Positions 38,101-51,890 of a stretch of 64,000 bases of DNA are shown piece by piece; position 1 is the first letter of the stretch, and every line of letters starts with the position of its first letter. The stretch covers positions 24,181,588 to 24,245,587 of the forward strand of contig NC_031770.1 in NCBI RefSeq assembly GCF_001522545.3, written 5' to 3'. Below the pieces are notes generated by a model, which saw only the letters and a program-made list of their open reading frames with translations, was not told where the DNA came from and did no database searches. The position numbers and the translations under genes were made by a program. The DNA is from Parus major. Taxonomy: Eukaryota > Chordata > Aves > Passeriformes > Paridae.

Positions 38101-40723
38101 ATTTATTCACATTCACAGGATTGGATCTGAGTTAGAATTACACTTTTAAGGTTTTAAATGTGAAAAAGAGCTATACAAGGGGTTAGCAAAACCTGGGCCT
38201 TGGTGGCTTGTTATTTTTCTTTGACACTGATACAGAATTCCCTTCAGCAACAGATATTTTAAAAATTACCAATAAGGGTCTGTATACCCCAAAAATACGG
38301 GAGCTGCATTATTAGTCTGTAGCTCCTTAGGGTGGAGAAAGCCTCAGTTTGCATGCCCAAGTAAGCAAGTCAGTTTTACGGCAACTTCTATCCTCCTGAG
38401 CCTGAGAACTCTTATTGCTAAGCATCCATAAAATTTATGCCTAGAGTAATTTTTCTTCCATCTGTTCAGCTTGAATGGAGAACATTTGTTAAACCGTGTT
38501 TGTTGGGATGTTCACAGTGAAATGCATGCACACCCTGATTTAGACTGGTTAACTGGTCTTATTAAACACAAAGCTGATATTGTTAGATGGCACAGAGCTT
38601 GAACAAGTACAAATATGAGACATCACAGTTTTTTCTTTTCTTATAAACTTGAGTGTTCTTTCCCATTATTGTTCTAAGAAGAGCTAAGAAGACTAGCTGC
38701 CCACTTAGAATAATTAGTAGTTGAAGTCCACCTGTCAATTGCTTAAAGTTAGATTAAGTCCAGTCTTTGCAGTCTGATAGTTTTTCAGATTCAAGAAGCC
38801 AGAGCCATGTAAACATTAAAGTAATTATGTCTCTTTCCCCTCCTGTTCTTTTTTTTCCCCCCTTTTCTTTCTAATGTTAGTTATTATAAAAAAGAGTTTA
38901 CTTGAGTTTCAGTGAGTTTGCCAAAAAGCCTCTGGCATTCCCTGGGGGATTGAATTTTACATTCTTCAGCAAACAATGTTTGTCCCCAGAAATGCAAGAG
39001 GAAAGCACTGTTTTTCTTTTTAATCTAATATCAGTATCTAAGCCTAATGGAGCTCTGATTTTTTATTTTCAAGCCCAGGGAACATCATGTATTGATATTA
39101 GTATGTGCCTTTTTAAACTTAATTTGTTATCTTTAAGCAGCTGCTAAAGTGTAAACAAGTTGTTTTTCTCTTCTGTGTTAAAAAAAGGCTCTTTACTTAT
39201 CCAAAAACTCCACTGCTATTGTGCTTATTGGGCTATGATAGCAGAGTGAGAAAACATTATTGAATGCAGCAAATGTTTGATTTATTTCAAAGTCTTTCTA
39301 AAGTACAAATCATCTGTTTCTTTTCAGCCTTTTCCTTGCTAGTAGAAAATTAAAGTAAATCAGTTAGCCAAGAGATAGTAACATAAGAGGTTGTGAATTT
39401 TTTTTCAAGTATAATAAAGAGATTTCATATTTCTGACAGTGATTTTATATGTAAAATTAATGTACAGTCTAGAATTTTAAAAGGGATCTTGGTTGAGCAT
39501 GTTAAAGGAGGTCTGATTTCCCAAAAGATCAGGAAGTACAAAACACTGTTCCTTTCAAGGTAAGGCAAGCTGTAATCTGACCTTTTGGGATTATTTATAC
39601 ACAGCATATATACAAATTTCCCTCTTTCTCTACATTACCCCAGTTCTTTATTTCCCTGCCAGACCACAAAGGCTTTCCAAAGATTAAAAAAAAAAAAAAA
39701 GTAGGGGAGAAGAGTGGTTTTAAACATTTTGCACAGCAGCAACAGCAGTGTCTGCATGTGTGCTAGAGAGGGAATGCAACAGGTGACTTTCAGGACTGAG
39801 GCTGTTTACCATCTCCCCTGGCTATACCCTATCTCCAGCAAAATCACTACCACCAGATATGACTAGATTGATGAAACCACTCCTTGAAATGTACAGGATA
39901 TATGCATCTTGAAATCCTCTTTGGATTCTCATAGGAAAACTCCACATCTAGGAAAGCAATCATGTTTCCAAATTATTCCTTAGAGTTCTCCAGAATAATT
40001 TTTTTTTTTTTTTTTACTTTGCTTAGATTCCTTTCACATTTTTAGCTTGAATTTCACTTGTTATGTAACTTTAAAGTAATGATATTTGCTTTGAAACCCA
40101 TGATACACACAAAAGAATATGTACAAATGTACCTTTTAGGACTGAACTGCAACTTATGCCTCTCCTTTAGTTAGATGCATTTAAAATGTGGCTCAGGAGT
40201 CTTCTGGTAACTGAAGTCCAACAAGTGGCTTGCTCAGTCTGGCACTATTTAAAACCACCAAAGGACTTTACAGAGCTCTGTGCAAGCAATTTGTCCCCCA
40301 ACTTATGGGCAGAGGGTTCTGAAACAGAGGGCAATTCTGGGTGTCTCCTCTCTTCTAAAAGATTTGTTCAGAAAATAGTTTTTGCTTTCTACAGATTTTT
40401 ATTCCGTACTCTCCAATGTCTGGTTTGAATACTTTCGGTAGGACATTCAGCACTGGTGCCCTTCTCCACAGCTTTGTCCTGTCCATGCTCAAGTGGATGT
40501 CTGTTCTGGAATGAATGGCTGTTCACATACTTGTTTTATGTCTATTTTGGAGAATAAAAGGGTTAAAGAACTTAATGCCTTATGCCTTATGTTGGAGTTA
40601 AAGGCAGCTTTTAATGAAGCAAAATCCCTGAAGAAGCTTTGTTTCCTGCAGGCTGCTAGAAGGTGGTAGGGAAAAACATTACACCAGCTGCAAAACTCTT
40701 GGGATCTCCCAACTCTTGAGGCA
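35116..40723. other. Non-coding AT-rich DNA
   Basis: No credible gene. It includes a T-rich tract at 37394-37450, an A run of about 16 near 39686, and a T run of about 17 near 40000. The stretch at 38840-38880 resembles a polypyrimidine tract followed by AG, but no exon follows it convincingly. Confidence 0.5.
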
Positions 40724-40743
40724 GTGTGTGTGTGTGTGTGTGT
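40724..40743 (+). repeat. (GT)n dinucleotide microsatellite
   Basis: Ten uninterrupted GT units. It is short and may be polymorphic. Confidence 0.95.
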
Positions 40744-41761
40744 TTGGGGTGTAGGGGAAATAAAAACTCCTGCCAGGGTCTACTGCAGGAGTGAGAGAAA
40801 AGGAATCACTGCAGAGCTGAAATGAGCTGCCTGAACAGAGGTGTGATTTGTCACAGGATCTGCCCTTTCCTACTCAGCTAACTGTTCTTTCTTTTGGTCA
40901 CCTGAGATGTTTCCTGTGCTTAAACCTTCCTGGGTCTCATGCCCTGCTGGAAAGCCTATGACTTTAGCTTGCTATATATTCTACTCAGTAGAAGATATTT
41001 AAGATGCTTTAGAAGAGCAAAATAACATGCCCTAGTGAAGTAGGAGCTATTTTAAATATCAGTAATATTGGTGGACTGCTATAATTTTAGCATAAATGTG
41101 TTTCAGCATCAGGTACAAAATGTGTTGAGTGATTTTTTTAATTATTTTTTTTTTAATTTTTTTTAATTTTAATTTTTTTTCCCTAAAGTGGTACTGTGTT
41201 TTCCACCACATAGCAAGACCTGGTCTGTCATTTTGCCTGTATTGCAAACTGTTAATGAGATTGACAACACTCACTCAATACCAAAACTACTAGAACTGTA
41301 GATGTTTAAAAGGCAGTTAATCACTATATTTTTGGTACCTACCCCATCTGACATTTTGGAAAGAGTTATGGAGAGCAGGCTTAGCAGATACCAAACTATC
41401 CTGCACAGAGCTGGCCGCTCCAGCTTGAACCTGCATGCCCAGTTCAGTTCTTCTGAGATTTTACAACCTCAGGATAGTGCTGCAGAAAGCAGGCAGGCCA
41501 AGTGATTTAATACATCATTTTCTCCCCTCTGAGCCTCTACGGATTTCATCTCACAGTAGAGGGCACTGTGCAGTTGGAGTTCATCCTCTCAAGGAACTGT
41601 ATAAACTCTTGGTTTCCTGTAGCCACAGATTCCAGGGTGTTCTTCAAATTTATAATTTTAGCTCTGCCTGCTGCTCATGCTTTATTGATGCAGTTATATT
41701 TTGCTCCAGCTCTTGATTTGATTCCTAATGGATTATTTTTTTCCACTCTTTGTGTCCTCTG
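40744..41761. other. Non-coding AT-rich DNA
   Basis: No credible gene. A T-rich tract with AATT interruptions lies at 41133-41181. Confidence 0.5.
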
Positions 41762-41932
41762 CTGCCATGCATTGTTGTTTAACTGCACTGTTCCATCCCA
41801 GATATGGCTATATTTTAGTGGTCAGCCAGTGGATTGCTGTCTCTTATACACATCTACTGCCATGCATTGTTGTTTAACTGCACTGTTCCATCCCAGATAT
41901 GGCTATATTTTAGTGGTCAGCCAGTGGATTGC
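41762..41932. repeat. Artificial 95-bp-period duplication flanking adapter sequence
   Basis: The 76 bases at 41762-41837 are repeated exactly at 41857-41932. The 19 bases from 41837 to 41855 equal the Tn5 mosaic end used in tagmentation libraries. The base at the boundary, C at 41837, is shared between the repeat and the mosaic end. The pattern fits a read in which an insert runs into adapter and was then merged with genomic sequence. The true genome most likely has a single copy here. A 126-codon open frame (41568-41948) crosses the artefact and should be disregarded. Confidence 0.93.
41837..41855 (+). other. Tn5 mosaic end (Nextera-type adapter contamination)
   Basis: CTGTCTCTTATACACATCT, an exact 19-of-19 match to the complement of the Tn5 mosaic end. 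A 19-base match to a given sequence is not expected by chance in 64 kb. No other Tn5 or IS50 sequence surrounds it, so it is library-derived and not a biological transposon. Confidence 0.96.
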
Positions 41933-43065
41933 CATATCAAGTATTTAGCTAAATGCTTTGTGGATCTTTCTGTATTAAAAGAGCTCCATTGAGACTAAGA
42001 GGATATTATTATTATTCACAATGTGGTGACTAGTTTCACACATGGCTGAAGCAAAATAAATCAACAGTGTTTTTAACAAAACAGTGAGTAGACCTCTTGT
42101 TGACCATAGCATATTTGTGGTCAGCAAAGAAAGAGTCTTTTATAGCTATTAATGTGCTGCCAAGGTGCTTGAGCTGAGATTTTTGCCCTGAGGGAGGTGG
42201 GCTTCCCATACCACATATTCATGTTTCTCTGCTAGGCCCCTTTCCAGAGCCCTACCCTTACAGAGTGATTTGTTACAAAAACCCAGCCCTGAAGAGGGAA
42301 ACAGGTTACTGAAAGAACTGATGCAGATGAACATTGCTTAGATGCTGAATCTGATAAGAAAATAAGCAATGCCCTTGATTGCTGAGTAATTTTCAGTTCT
42401 GAGCAGTCACAGAACATTTAAATCTGAAGGTTTGAAGAAAGCCCAAGTGGTGCATATCTGGCATCACACTGATACTCCAGCTGTTTGTGCTTCCATTTCT
42501 GAGCACTTAAACTGGTGTTCAAATCAAATGTTATTTAATCTGTCTGTTTTTTACACTGTGAAGGGAATGGCATTGGTCAGGTATGGGATCATCTGATTTA
42601 ATACTTGTACTCTGGTACCTGACTTCCTTGTAACAACTTGGGGCAAAACAAGTGATTTCTTATGCTGAGGGTCCTGCTGAGCGGACAGTGATGGAGCCAG
42701 TGCTGGCTCTTCTGTGCTTCCTCCCATCCTTGTGCAGAAGTTGATGTGGCTGTTCAGCCATCTGGCCAACTGAAAGTCCTACCAGAAATTCTGAATGCTT
42801 TTCCAGTCAAAAAGCAGGAAGTTTGAACACACTGATATGCTGTTTCAAGGGCACAAATGAAATGTGGTTTCTACTAAGAACAGCAAGAGGGAAAGATCTA
42901 AAGCAGCACATAAAGAGAAGAGTCATGGGCGGTATGAGAAGAAGGGAAGGAATATAAAATAGGAAATCTATTCTTCATAGCATATCATTATGTAAACCAA
43001 AAGCAGAACCTTTGCTTTAAAGGCTTACATTTGACTAAAACATGTTTCTTGACATACCATTTACA
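41933..43065. other. Non-coding DNA, nothing recognised
   Basis: Short frames only. A five-unit ATT run sits near 42006. Confidence 0.5.
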
Positions 43066-43131
43066 AAAGGGCCTAATCTGATCTCAGTCCAGTGTAAAAA
43101 GAAACAGCTCCACTGAACGCATTGAAAGAAC
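43066..43131. repeat. Possible ancient sauropsid repeat
   Basis: The order 'cctaatctgatctcagtccagtgtaaa ... cagctccactgaacgcattgaaag' follows an old amniote repeat with the pattern 'gatctcagttacaccagtgtaaat ... agtaactccattgacttcaatgg'. Only a fragment is visible and divergence is high. Confidence 0.4.
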
Positions 43132-46100
43132 AATGAATTCATGGGAGGGAAAACTTCTGCGAAATAAGCAGGTTCATCCCTGCAAACATATCTAAACTAT
43201 CTTAAGTTTTCCAGATGAAGATCTAAAGTTACATATCTGCAAACATAAAAAATGAAAAATGCAAATAATTTATTGAAGACATTTCTCAGCTCCTTGTGTA
43301 TTTATAAATAAACTTGGAGTGTATTTGCAAGGCATAAAACACTTTCTACATTTACTTCGGTGTCTAGCTTTCAATTTTCACATGAAACAAATGGTTTCTG
43401 CCATCTCTACATTAAAAACATCCAGTGACTGACGTTTTTTTAAAGATACTAAATTCTTCATGGCTGTTAGTCCTGAAGTATTCTGTATTCTACCTATAAT
43501 GACCAGATACAATCCAGTTTACACACAGTGTGACTGAGTCATCATTATCACAAAGATGTATCCAGATTAGTGTACTTGATCTCTTTTTTACAACTGTTAC
43601 AGCTCACAAAAAGTTACTGAATAGAAAAAATTCTTTCTGAATAAATGCATGTGTAGAAATACATTCGGTTTTTCTCTTAAAAACTTCGAGCCTCATCTGT
43701 GTCCTCTATAGGTGGGTATGTCCTGCATGGCATATGAGGTGCTGGAAATTCTCTGGAGAAACAGGGATTGATTATCATTTCAAAAATGAAAATCAGCTGA
43801 AATCATCAGATCAGATTTTGTTTCCTGTTACCTGTGGCAAACAAGCATGTTCCACAAACTGTAAAGTATAGTAGAGCTTAAAAGCTATTTTCCCTAAAAC
43901 TTCCTGGGATTCTATCTGTGCCTGTGTGTATTGTAATGCCCACCACCATCTTCATTATCTAGGGGCTTTTGCTTTTCAGCTTTGGGGATAAATACAGAGT
44001 GTTAGAATGGACTTGATTTGGTAATGGTTAATACTGCAGTTCCTGCTGGCATAATTGTATTGGTTGCTATGGATCAGAAATTATATATGATAACATAAAG
44101 AGGAGTGCAGAAACCTTTGATAATATTTTACTGTGGAGGAAACGTCATCCTTTTTGTTGTTGCAATACCAACTTCATGTAAATGTAATTAGCTCTGTTAT
44201 AAAAAAATAAGAAAGTTTTATGTGTTATAGTTTTCACGTATAATCAGATCCAAGTGCCAGTTTGTGGCTCTATCTACCAATCTGCTTTCTCCTTCCTTCT
44301 ATGCTAAAAAGGAAATTTTTTGAGTTTTTGTAGAAGCTGCCACACTTTTTTTGTGGGACAACAAGGATGATGTCCTGGGGAGTGCCCTGAAGTTGTTTCT
44401 GTGGACTTGTATGTCAATTTTGCTGCAGGGTTTCTCTGGTGTAGGACAAGCATTTTACACAATCATGTTCTTGGGTCACTGCCTTTGAGAGGAAGGTATT
44501 GTCTTTCAATTTCAGGAATGCAGTAAAAAACATTTGTAAAGGCTATGTGTTAAGGTTCTGTAGTGATCTGATGAATATTTAGCAGGATTTCACTTCTCTT
44601 GCCTTCACCATGTTAAAATCTTAGAAATATGCATTAGTTGTTTCAAGGGACAATTAGTTCTGAAGGTCTCTGAGTTGTTATGACAGTTATGAAATTTTCT
44701 CACAATTACCAAAAGTGCCTCGTGAGGAACATTTAGCTGAACAAGGAAACTTTTGAAACTTCTGAAATTTGCAGCACTTTGGCTCATCTTCAGAAAGCAG
44801 GGCTTTCTACAGTGGTGATGCTGAGCATCACCTTCCTCATTCCCCTCCTCCTTGTCCTCCTCCTGGCCTGCAGAGGCTGAGCATGCCACATCCAGTGCCT
44901 TCCACTTTAACACGTGAAAAGCAGTGTTGGCCACCAAGGCAATCTCATTTTATCAATAAAAGCAGGGTGAGAGGCCATGTTAGGGTATAACAAACCTGAC
45001 CTTTCTGTTCATAGGTACCAGGCTGCTCAAGCCAGCCACAGATATTTTAGCTGGTATTTTTGTCTAGGCCAAGCTGTTTTTGAGAAGTAAAGATTGTTTA
45101 TGGAACCTCCACTGAAAGCAGGTGTTGCAGACATCCCATTAGTAACCTTTGACTTACCTTCCCCTTTGAAACTTTTCATCCCAAAGGACTGACATTTCAA
45201 AGCCCCCCCCTTTTTTTTTGTGTGTCCCTCCAAGTTTGCATATTGTAAACATTTTTCTTCTCTGCTCTGATGGAACGGAGCCAAAAATCTGCACAATGGG
45301 GGAACTAGATGTTAATGAGCGGAGATTGTGGGAAAATGTGTACCGGGCTGCCCTGCCTGACCTGCATGATAATGCTACATTTAGCACATTCTTTTCCATT
45401 AGTGTAGCAGGCCTTGAAATGGTAGCAAACAACATGTATTGTGAAGGTTTGTTTTAAAGAAAGCTGCTTTCCTAGGAGACTGGAAATTTAAAAATTATTT
45501 ATTGTGTTGATTTGGCAGAAGTACAGCTGGCTCTAGAAATATTTATGCACAAACAGTGGTGTGAAATTATATGTTTTTCTTCACATTTTTAGTAAAATTA
45601 CTCAGTGTGAAGGTTTACATTATGTAAAACCCACAGATTACATACGAGCTCGTACTGAATCAAGAAAGTTTGCAATCTATGGCATTTAGGCACTGATGAG
45701 AACAAAAATTGCTATTGGACCAGTTAGGACAAAAAGTATTCTCACATTTTGGCATCTTCTAAATAGAGGGTTTTTTTACTCTGGCTGTGTTCACAACCCC
45801 TTTTTAATGTGTTTATGTCAGTGGAGTTTTGTTTGTACAAAATGCTCCTGAAAAATTGATTTTGGCTCCTCTGAGCCAAGTTTCATTTAATCATAAAACA
45901 AAATTTATGTCTCAACCATATGAAAATCATTAGGGGCAAAAGGATTCTGAGAACGTAAACAACACCATGTGACTTAGACACCCAATTGCACAGATTGAAC
46001 CTATCAAGTGGTGAACATATTAAAATGCTAAAGAGAACACTTACAGTCAGCATTTGGTGTGCAATGAGTAGGGAGAAATTTGTTTGCACAAAACTTCTGA

Positions 46101-49100
46101 CTAACAAAGACGAGTACCGAAAGAATTAATAACAAAAGACTGACTGTAGATAATTTCTGAGCAGAGAAAGGGATTAAATCAGTTTAAAAAGCAGTTTCTT
46201 GCAAACTTTTTACCCAGCTAATTTTTTAATCGTCCTTTTACATGTCCAGCTTTGCTCTTTCAGTTAAGAGTAATTTGTGTAGTAAAAATTTCATCCAAAT
46301 GTGAACTGTTTACAAATGACATTCCAAATTGTCATTGGGAAATGCTTATTTCTTCACAGTCAAAGAATCCTAAAGAGCTTTCTATGGGGAAAGAGACTTC
46401 CACTCATTACCTTAAAAACAACACTCTTATCTCCACTGTGGAGTGTATATGGGCTCTGAGCCATATTTTGTGAAGGACAAAGCAAATTCTTTAGCAAAAC
46501 ATCTGCTAGATAAGAGCAGCATTCCTTAGAATAGGTTTCCTGATGAAAGAGATGCCAAAGCCTTGATTCCAAAAGTACTTATATGCTAAAACAACTACTG
46601 TCTGTGCTGGTTCTGGTTCATGCTTTCAGGAGCAATGTCAAACGCAGGCTAACACCAGAAATACAAAGTTGGTTAACAAGATGCTTTGGGGCTACTCAAA
46701 TCAGCTTACCTTTTGCAGAGTAAAAGCAAAGAATGAAGTATCAATCTTATTTTCAGGAATCTTTAAGATGGCATGAGATGCTTATGTGGCCAGCTGATAG
46801 GCAGTCTCTGTGCCAATTAGGAAATGGGTTTCTTTTTCTCTCAGAAAGACAAACACTTCTTTGTGCCATGAGCAGTGTGTGATTCCAGCAGCTGTGCCCT
46901 CAGAGTTGCTCAGGGCAGTTAAAGGGTGATAGCCTGAAGCCTGTGTGCTAAGGAAGATGTTTATGTACTCTTGTTCCAGCAGGAAGGGATTCACAGAAAT
47001 ATGCTCCTGATCTACCCTGCAAAACCAGGGCATGGCATTGAGAGGGAAACATGGTAAAAGGGACTCAGTGCAAATGTATTGTGGGTTCATAAAAGCCCCT
47101 TGGTAACACCAAGATAAACTCTGTGCAGAGAACTTCCAGGGCTGGAAGGCTCTGCCTGAGGCTCTGGGTATAGCAGAGTCCTTGTTGTTTATTCTGGAGG
47201 AATCTTCATTATCCAAGTGGGTATCTATTACCAAGCTGGGTGCTTTCAGTTCCCATTTTTCACTCTCTGTCTTCCATGCCTCTTGCTGCTGTTCCAGGTT
47301 TCTGATGTTCCCTACAAGTTGGTATGGTGACTGCAGAACATGTCTGTCTTGTCAAGTATTTCTGCATAATGATTTGAACCAAACCTTGGTACATGGTTAT
47401 GGCAAGCACTGACATGGTGACTATCAAAGTGCTTCTTCTCAGTTAAACTTTGGCTCATCTACATTTCTCATGAAGCTGTACCTTCATCACATGCCTTCTG
47501 TTTGCTTGTCTTCCTCTTCATTGCACTCAAGGGATGTTGTGGTCTGTGTTTTGGGAACTTCCCCAAGTGAGAGTCGGGGAGTTGCACTGTAGCTGGAAAC
47601 AGAAAATCGGGAACACTGGGTCTGTAGTGAAAGAGGAGGGATCAGGAAAGTTTCTTACCCTTTTCATCTTCATTCAGTTCCTGTCAGGTCCTGGCTCTGT
47701 GTGGTTGATTTTATTTTCTTAGATGTAATTCTGCAATTTGTAGACCATCACATCACAGTATATGCATGATGATTATGCCCCCACAGCCAATGAGTGTATC
47801 CAGCCTAGTGCCTTGCTGGTCCTGCATTTATATTCTTGACATTTTCTCCAGATTTGCTTTCAAAGCAAATATTTTAACCTTTGTTCTTTCTTCATGAATT
47901 CATTCCTTAAGCTTCACTATCTGAAATTCCCATATTCTGTATGTGAGTGCCATAAGAGATTGCTTCCAGCTCAGCCAACACACAATAGATTTGGCTCCTT
48001 CCAATCAGTGCTAACTTCTTGAGCAATTATCATCATTCAAACTATATGTTGTGGGGAATCAGATAATATTGCAGACCTTTTCTGGACTGGTTTTGTTGGG
48101 CAATAGAAGGTATTCACCCTGCTTTCCCACAAGCATTTGCGTGCTCACGCTATTGAAACCTGGAAGAGTTATGAAAGTGTCAGCAGCAGTAACCTGCTAA
48201 AAACATTGAGTGAAGAGTTATGCATTGTTCAAATTATTTCAAGTTGTACTTGCTCAAACTTCAGGACTCTTTTGGTAAATGTGAAGTTTATTCAGAAAAA
48301 CTATATTATTAAGAAAGGATTTGAGCACAAGATAAAACATGAATCTGGATAAGAATCAACAAGAGTGTATTTAGGTGTTTTTCCATGTAGGCCTTTACAC
48401 AGTTCATCTCACTTCATCTTTTTGTTTCTTATTCTGCTGTAATCTTAAAGACATTTGCTATAGATACATTTCAAATATTTGTTTGATCCCTTCTGATATC
48501 TTGCCATCTCTAGATTTTTTAATAGAGTTTCCAAAATCTCTCTACTGAAAACAATACTGGTGTTCCCATTGTACACATTATGAGGTGAGTTACAGAGAAT
48601 AACTTTACAACTTTACAGAAGAAAAAACTGGGCCAATGTAGTACAGCCATTCTTACTTTCCACTTCACAAGCTCTTCTTGAAAATGGAGGAGGTAACTTC
48701 TTCTGAGACAGTGATGCTTCACAGAGTGATTGCAGCTCTGCTCTCATGTTAAGAAATTTAAGCTTTTGAAAACCCACTTGCTGCCAAAAGACTTCTCTTT
48801 CAAGACTTTTAGCTGTGGGTGATCCTCTGTTTAAAGTCTTGTCCAGCTGTGCTTTATAAATATCTCTTAACTGATAAATGAATTATTTCCTTCAGTTAAA
48901 CTCTCCATATTGCCGAGCAGAATTTGCAAATGCAGTTTTTCAGTAGAGTTAATAGTTTTCCAAACTTGTTCTCTTGTGTTTTTATATTTGGTATTTATGC
49001 CCTGTATAATTTTAACTTGCTGGCATGATTTTGGCCTAATTTGGTGAAGTGTTGTCAATCACTGTTGCAAGATGTAGAAAAGAATACTAGAAAATAATGT

Positions 49101-49901
49101 CTTGCCATTTTTAATCTAAGAAAACAGCTCTGTTGCTGATCTTGCTGGCTGTCTAACAGATGGGCCAGAGTCCCATGAGAAGACAGCCACTTCCTTGCAT
49201 AATAAACAAAGAAGGAGAAGTTGTCTGCAAGCCATTAGTGTATTGTAAAGTTAGATGCAATGTCTTGATATTGTCAGAATGTGTTCCTCAAGCACATTTC
49301 TTTGACATTGTGTCATAAGTCAGACACAAGACAGCATTAAATCAAAATTAAAACTTTAAAAGGCTGCCAGCTGTTTAATTTTTTCCAGCAAAAGAACCTC
49401 AGTAAAATATATCCTCCATTTTCTAAATGTTGATAACCAACAAAGAGACACGGATTGAGTAGGGTATTTGATAGAAACAAGATCATCTGGCCTATGTGAC
49501 ACATTACCAAGATGAAGTGGAGATTCCTGTCTAATACTATTCCTGCTTGAATTACAAACTGCTTATTGTATAGTGGAAGCTTATGAAAATCCTGGCTGGT
49601 CCTTACATTAGAATTGGGTTTTTGTGATGGGACGCCTAAGGAAAATTATAAGACCCACAAAAAATTACTGTGTTTTTCTTAAGAGTATTTTTTCTTATAT
49701 TCAAAAGACAACATATCGCTTATACACAAACCTCTGTTTCTGGCCGCTTTTCATAAGAATTTTCACTGAAGTAGAAAACAAGTGTCATTTGCAGGAGAAA
49801 TAGCTTTTGTGGTGAAATGGATTTCTCACCTTTAAAAGATCAGTACATATAGGTGTTCCAGTATTGAACTGGAAATTAGTCTTTCTTTATGGTTCTGCCA
49901 G

Positions 49902-49937
49902 AAAAAAAATAAAAATAAATAAATAGATAAATAAAAA
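49902..49937 (+). repeat. TAAA-rich microsatellite
   Basis: An imperfect series of aaat/aaataaa units with one interrupting agat. Degenerate and short. Confidence 0.8.
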
Positions 49938-51864
49938 TGTACAGCTCTCAAAAAATTTTAACCCAATTACTCATGGCAGTTTTGGCACCCAAAAAAACCA
50001 TGAAGCTCCTAAGCAATATGTTACTTACTTGGTTGTCTTGACAGGTCTTAAGACCTTCCCACTAAAATTACATTTTTAAGTTAGATACAGAAATAAATTC
50101 AGTGATCTGAGAGAGGAAGAAAAAAAAAAGTGCACTCTATCTAAATAGACTGAGGTGATGATGCCTTTTTTATTTATCTTAAAACTAAATAGGGCTTAAA
50201 GCTAGAAATAAAGCCTTTCACATGGACACTGGTAACATCTTTTAAGGAGCTACTGTAAACTGAAGAACTGACAAAATCCAATGAATATTATAAATACCAC
50301 TGCAGACTAATTCTGTTTGACTGTTATTATAGTTTGACAGCATGTATTTCTGTTTCTAGAACACATCATCAGTAGAGACAATTACCAGAGAAGATATACT
50401 GAAATTAAAGTCTCATGTCACAGTTTTTTTTCCCCTCAGCTTTAGAGTGAATGAAAGGGGTCCAATTTTTTTGGGGGGGGGAAGAAAAAAAAGTGAAAAA
50501 CAGAGGAGGGATTTTTCAGAAAAATCAGTCTTATCTGAATTTTTATATTCTAATTATATGACTGAATATGTGGTATGCTACATACCTCCTGAAGTATTCT
50601 GACTTTTAGGATTGGTAATTGTGTACATAATACTTTTGTCACCTTGCATCTTCTTTGTCATTCATAGGAAAAAAATGTAAAATTTTATTAGTTGGCTAGA
50701 TAGTAAAAAACTTTACACATTTATGAGAAGCATAAATGCTGAAAATGCACCTTGACTTTTTCACTGCATGTAACTCAGCTTGGTTTTGTTTTACCCCATG
50801 TTCTGTTTTATTTCATTCCAAAGATGTAGGGAACAAGTTTCTAGATCATCATAAGACAGATGCACTGTTAATGTTTATGTTAACTAGTGAAATTAAAAGA
50901 CCCAGATGTGTTATGGGAAACCCCTGTTTAACCTGGGGTCATATGATAACTATCAGAAAGCTAATTTTAAAATATCCCCTAAATAATCTCCCATCTCTGT
51001 CGATTACTTTCTGTCTTTACTTGTCACTCTTAGGAAATGAAATGAAACCCTCATCTCTACAAAGGCTATGTCACCTATAGAAGTAATAATACCACATTTA
51101 CAAATACCAAAGTGTATCACTGAGAACAAGTGTCTCATTTCATTGCTCATTCATTATCATAAAAAATCGAAGTATTTACAAAGGACCTCAGGACAGTTCT
51201 GTGGGATATAAAACAGGTCCAGGGGGCTTGAGGCAGGGTTTTGATGCTTTGAAGCAGCTTTCCAGTGTATTTGAAACAGTATAAAGCATAGTAACTTTTT
51301 CTTAATCCTCTCTTTGAATAAAACAGTGACATTTCAAAGGCTGAGACAGTTTTGAAAACATAACTAAGCTAAACCCCTTTAGCTTTGCACCGTGCTAATT
51401 CTGTGGGATCATATGTAACCAATGGCTAAAGTGAATAAATGAATCAAGATTTGTGCCTCTAGTTTAGCAGGACCTCTGGTTCATACTTTGAATCAAGCCG
51501 ACCCTGATAATTTTTTCCCTCATTGATCCCTGCTAGGAAGTTCCATGAAAAGCAGGCAGCACAATGCATCAGCTCTTTTCATCAGGGCTTTTTAGGTCCT
51601 GGAAAAAGTGAACAAAAATATTCAGGCTGCTCTGTTTTCAATGAAGGTCATGGCACTGCATTTTGTATCTGTTATTTTCTTCAATAAATTTGTATCCCTT
51701 TTAGTGTAGGCAAGGAAAAATAGAGCTAGAACTCATGGATTTGCTCCAAATAGGCCACAAAACAACGATTTAGTAGGACAAATTCTTTCAAAATAATATC
51801 AGTTCAACATTCGTCTCCTCAATATGTAGAATAATTCCTGTAGAATAAATAGAATAATATGTAG

Positions 51865-51890
51865 AATAATAAAAGTATTCTTTTATTATT
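51865..51890. repeat. Perfect hairpin, 11-bp arms, 4-nt loop
   Basis: The arms aataataaaag and cttttattatt are exact reverse complements around the loop TATT. The left side also belongs to a degenerate series of 'tgtagaataat' units from about 51824. It looks like slippage-derived sequence. Confidence 0.9.

Noticed and set aside
38840..39150. Possible exon after a polypyrimidine tract and AG
   Set aside because: The following 81-codon frame has no recognisable motif, and a donor site at a sensible place is not evident.
41837..41855. A genuine Tn5-like transposon end
   Set aside because: No transposase, no second end and no IS50 sequence nearby. The exact 19-mer is the standard tagmentation adapter and vertebrate genomes do not carry Tn5.
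41568..41948. 126-codon frame with an internal peptide duplication
   Set aside because: The duplication is created by the adapter artefact at 41762-41932.
48540..48660. Possible reverse-strand MIR (cattgtacac...gagttacagagaataac)
   Set aside because: Only scattered similarity to the MIR consensus. The matching blocks are too short to support it by eye.
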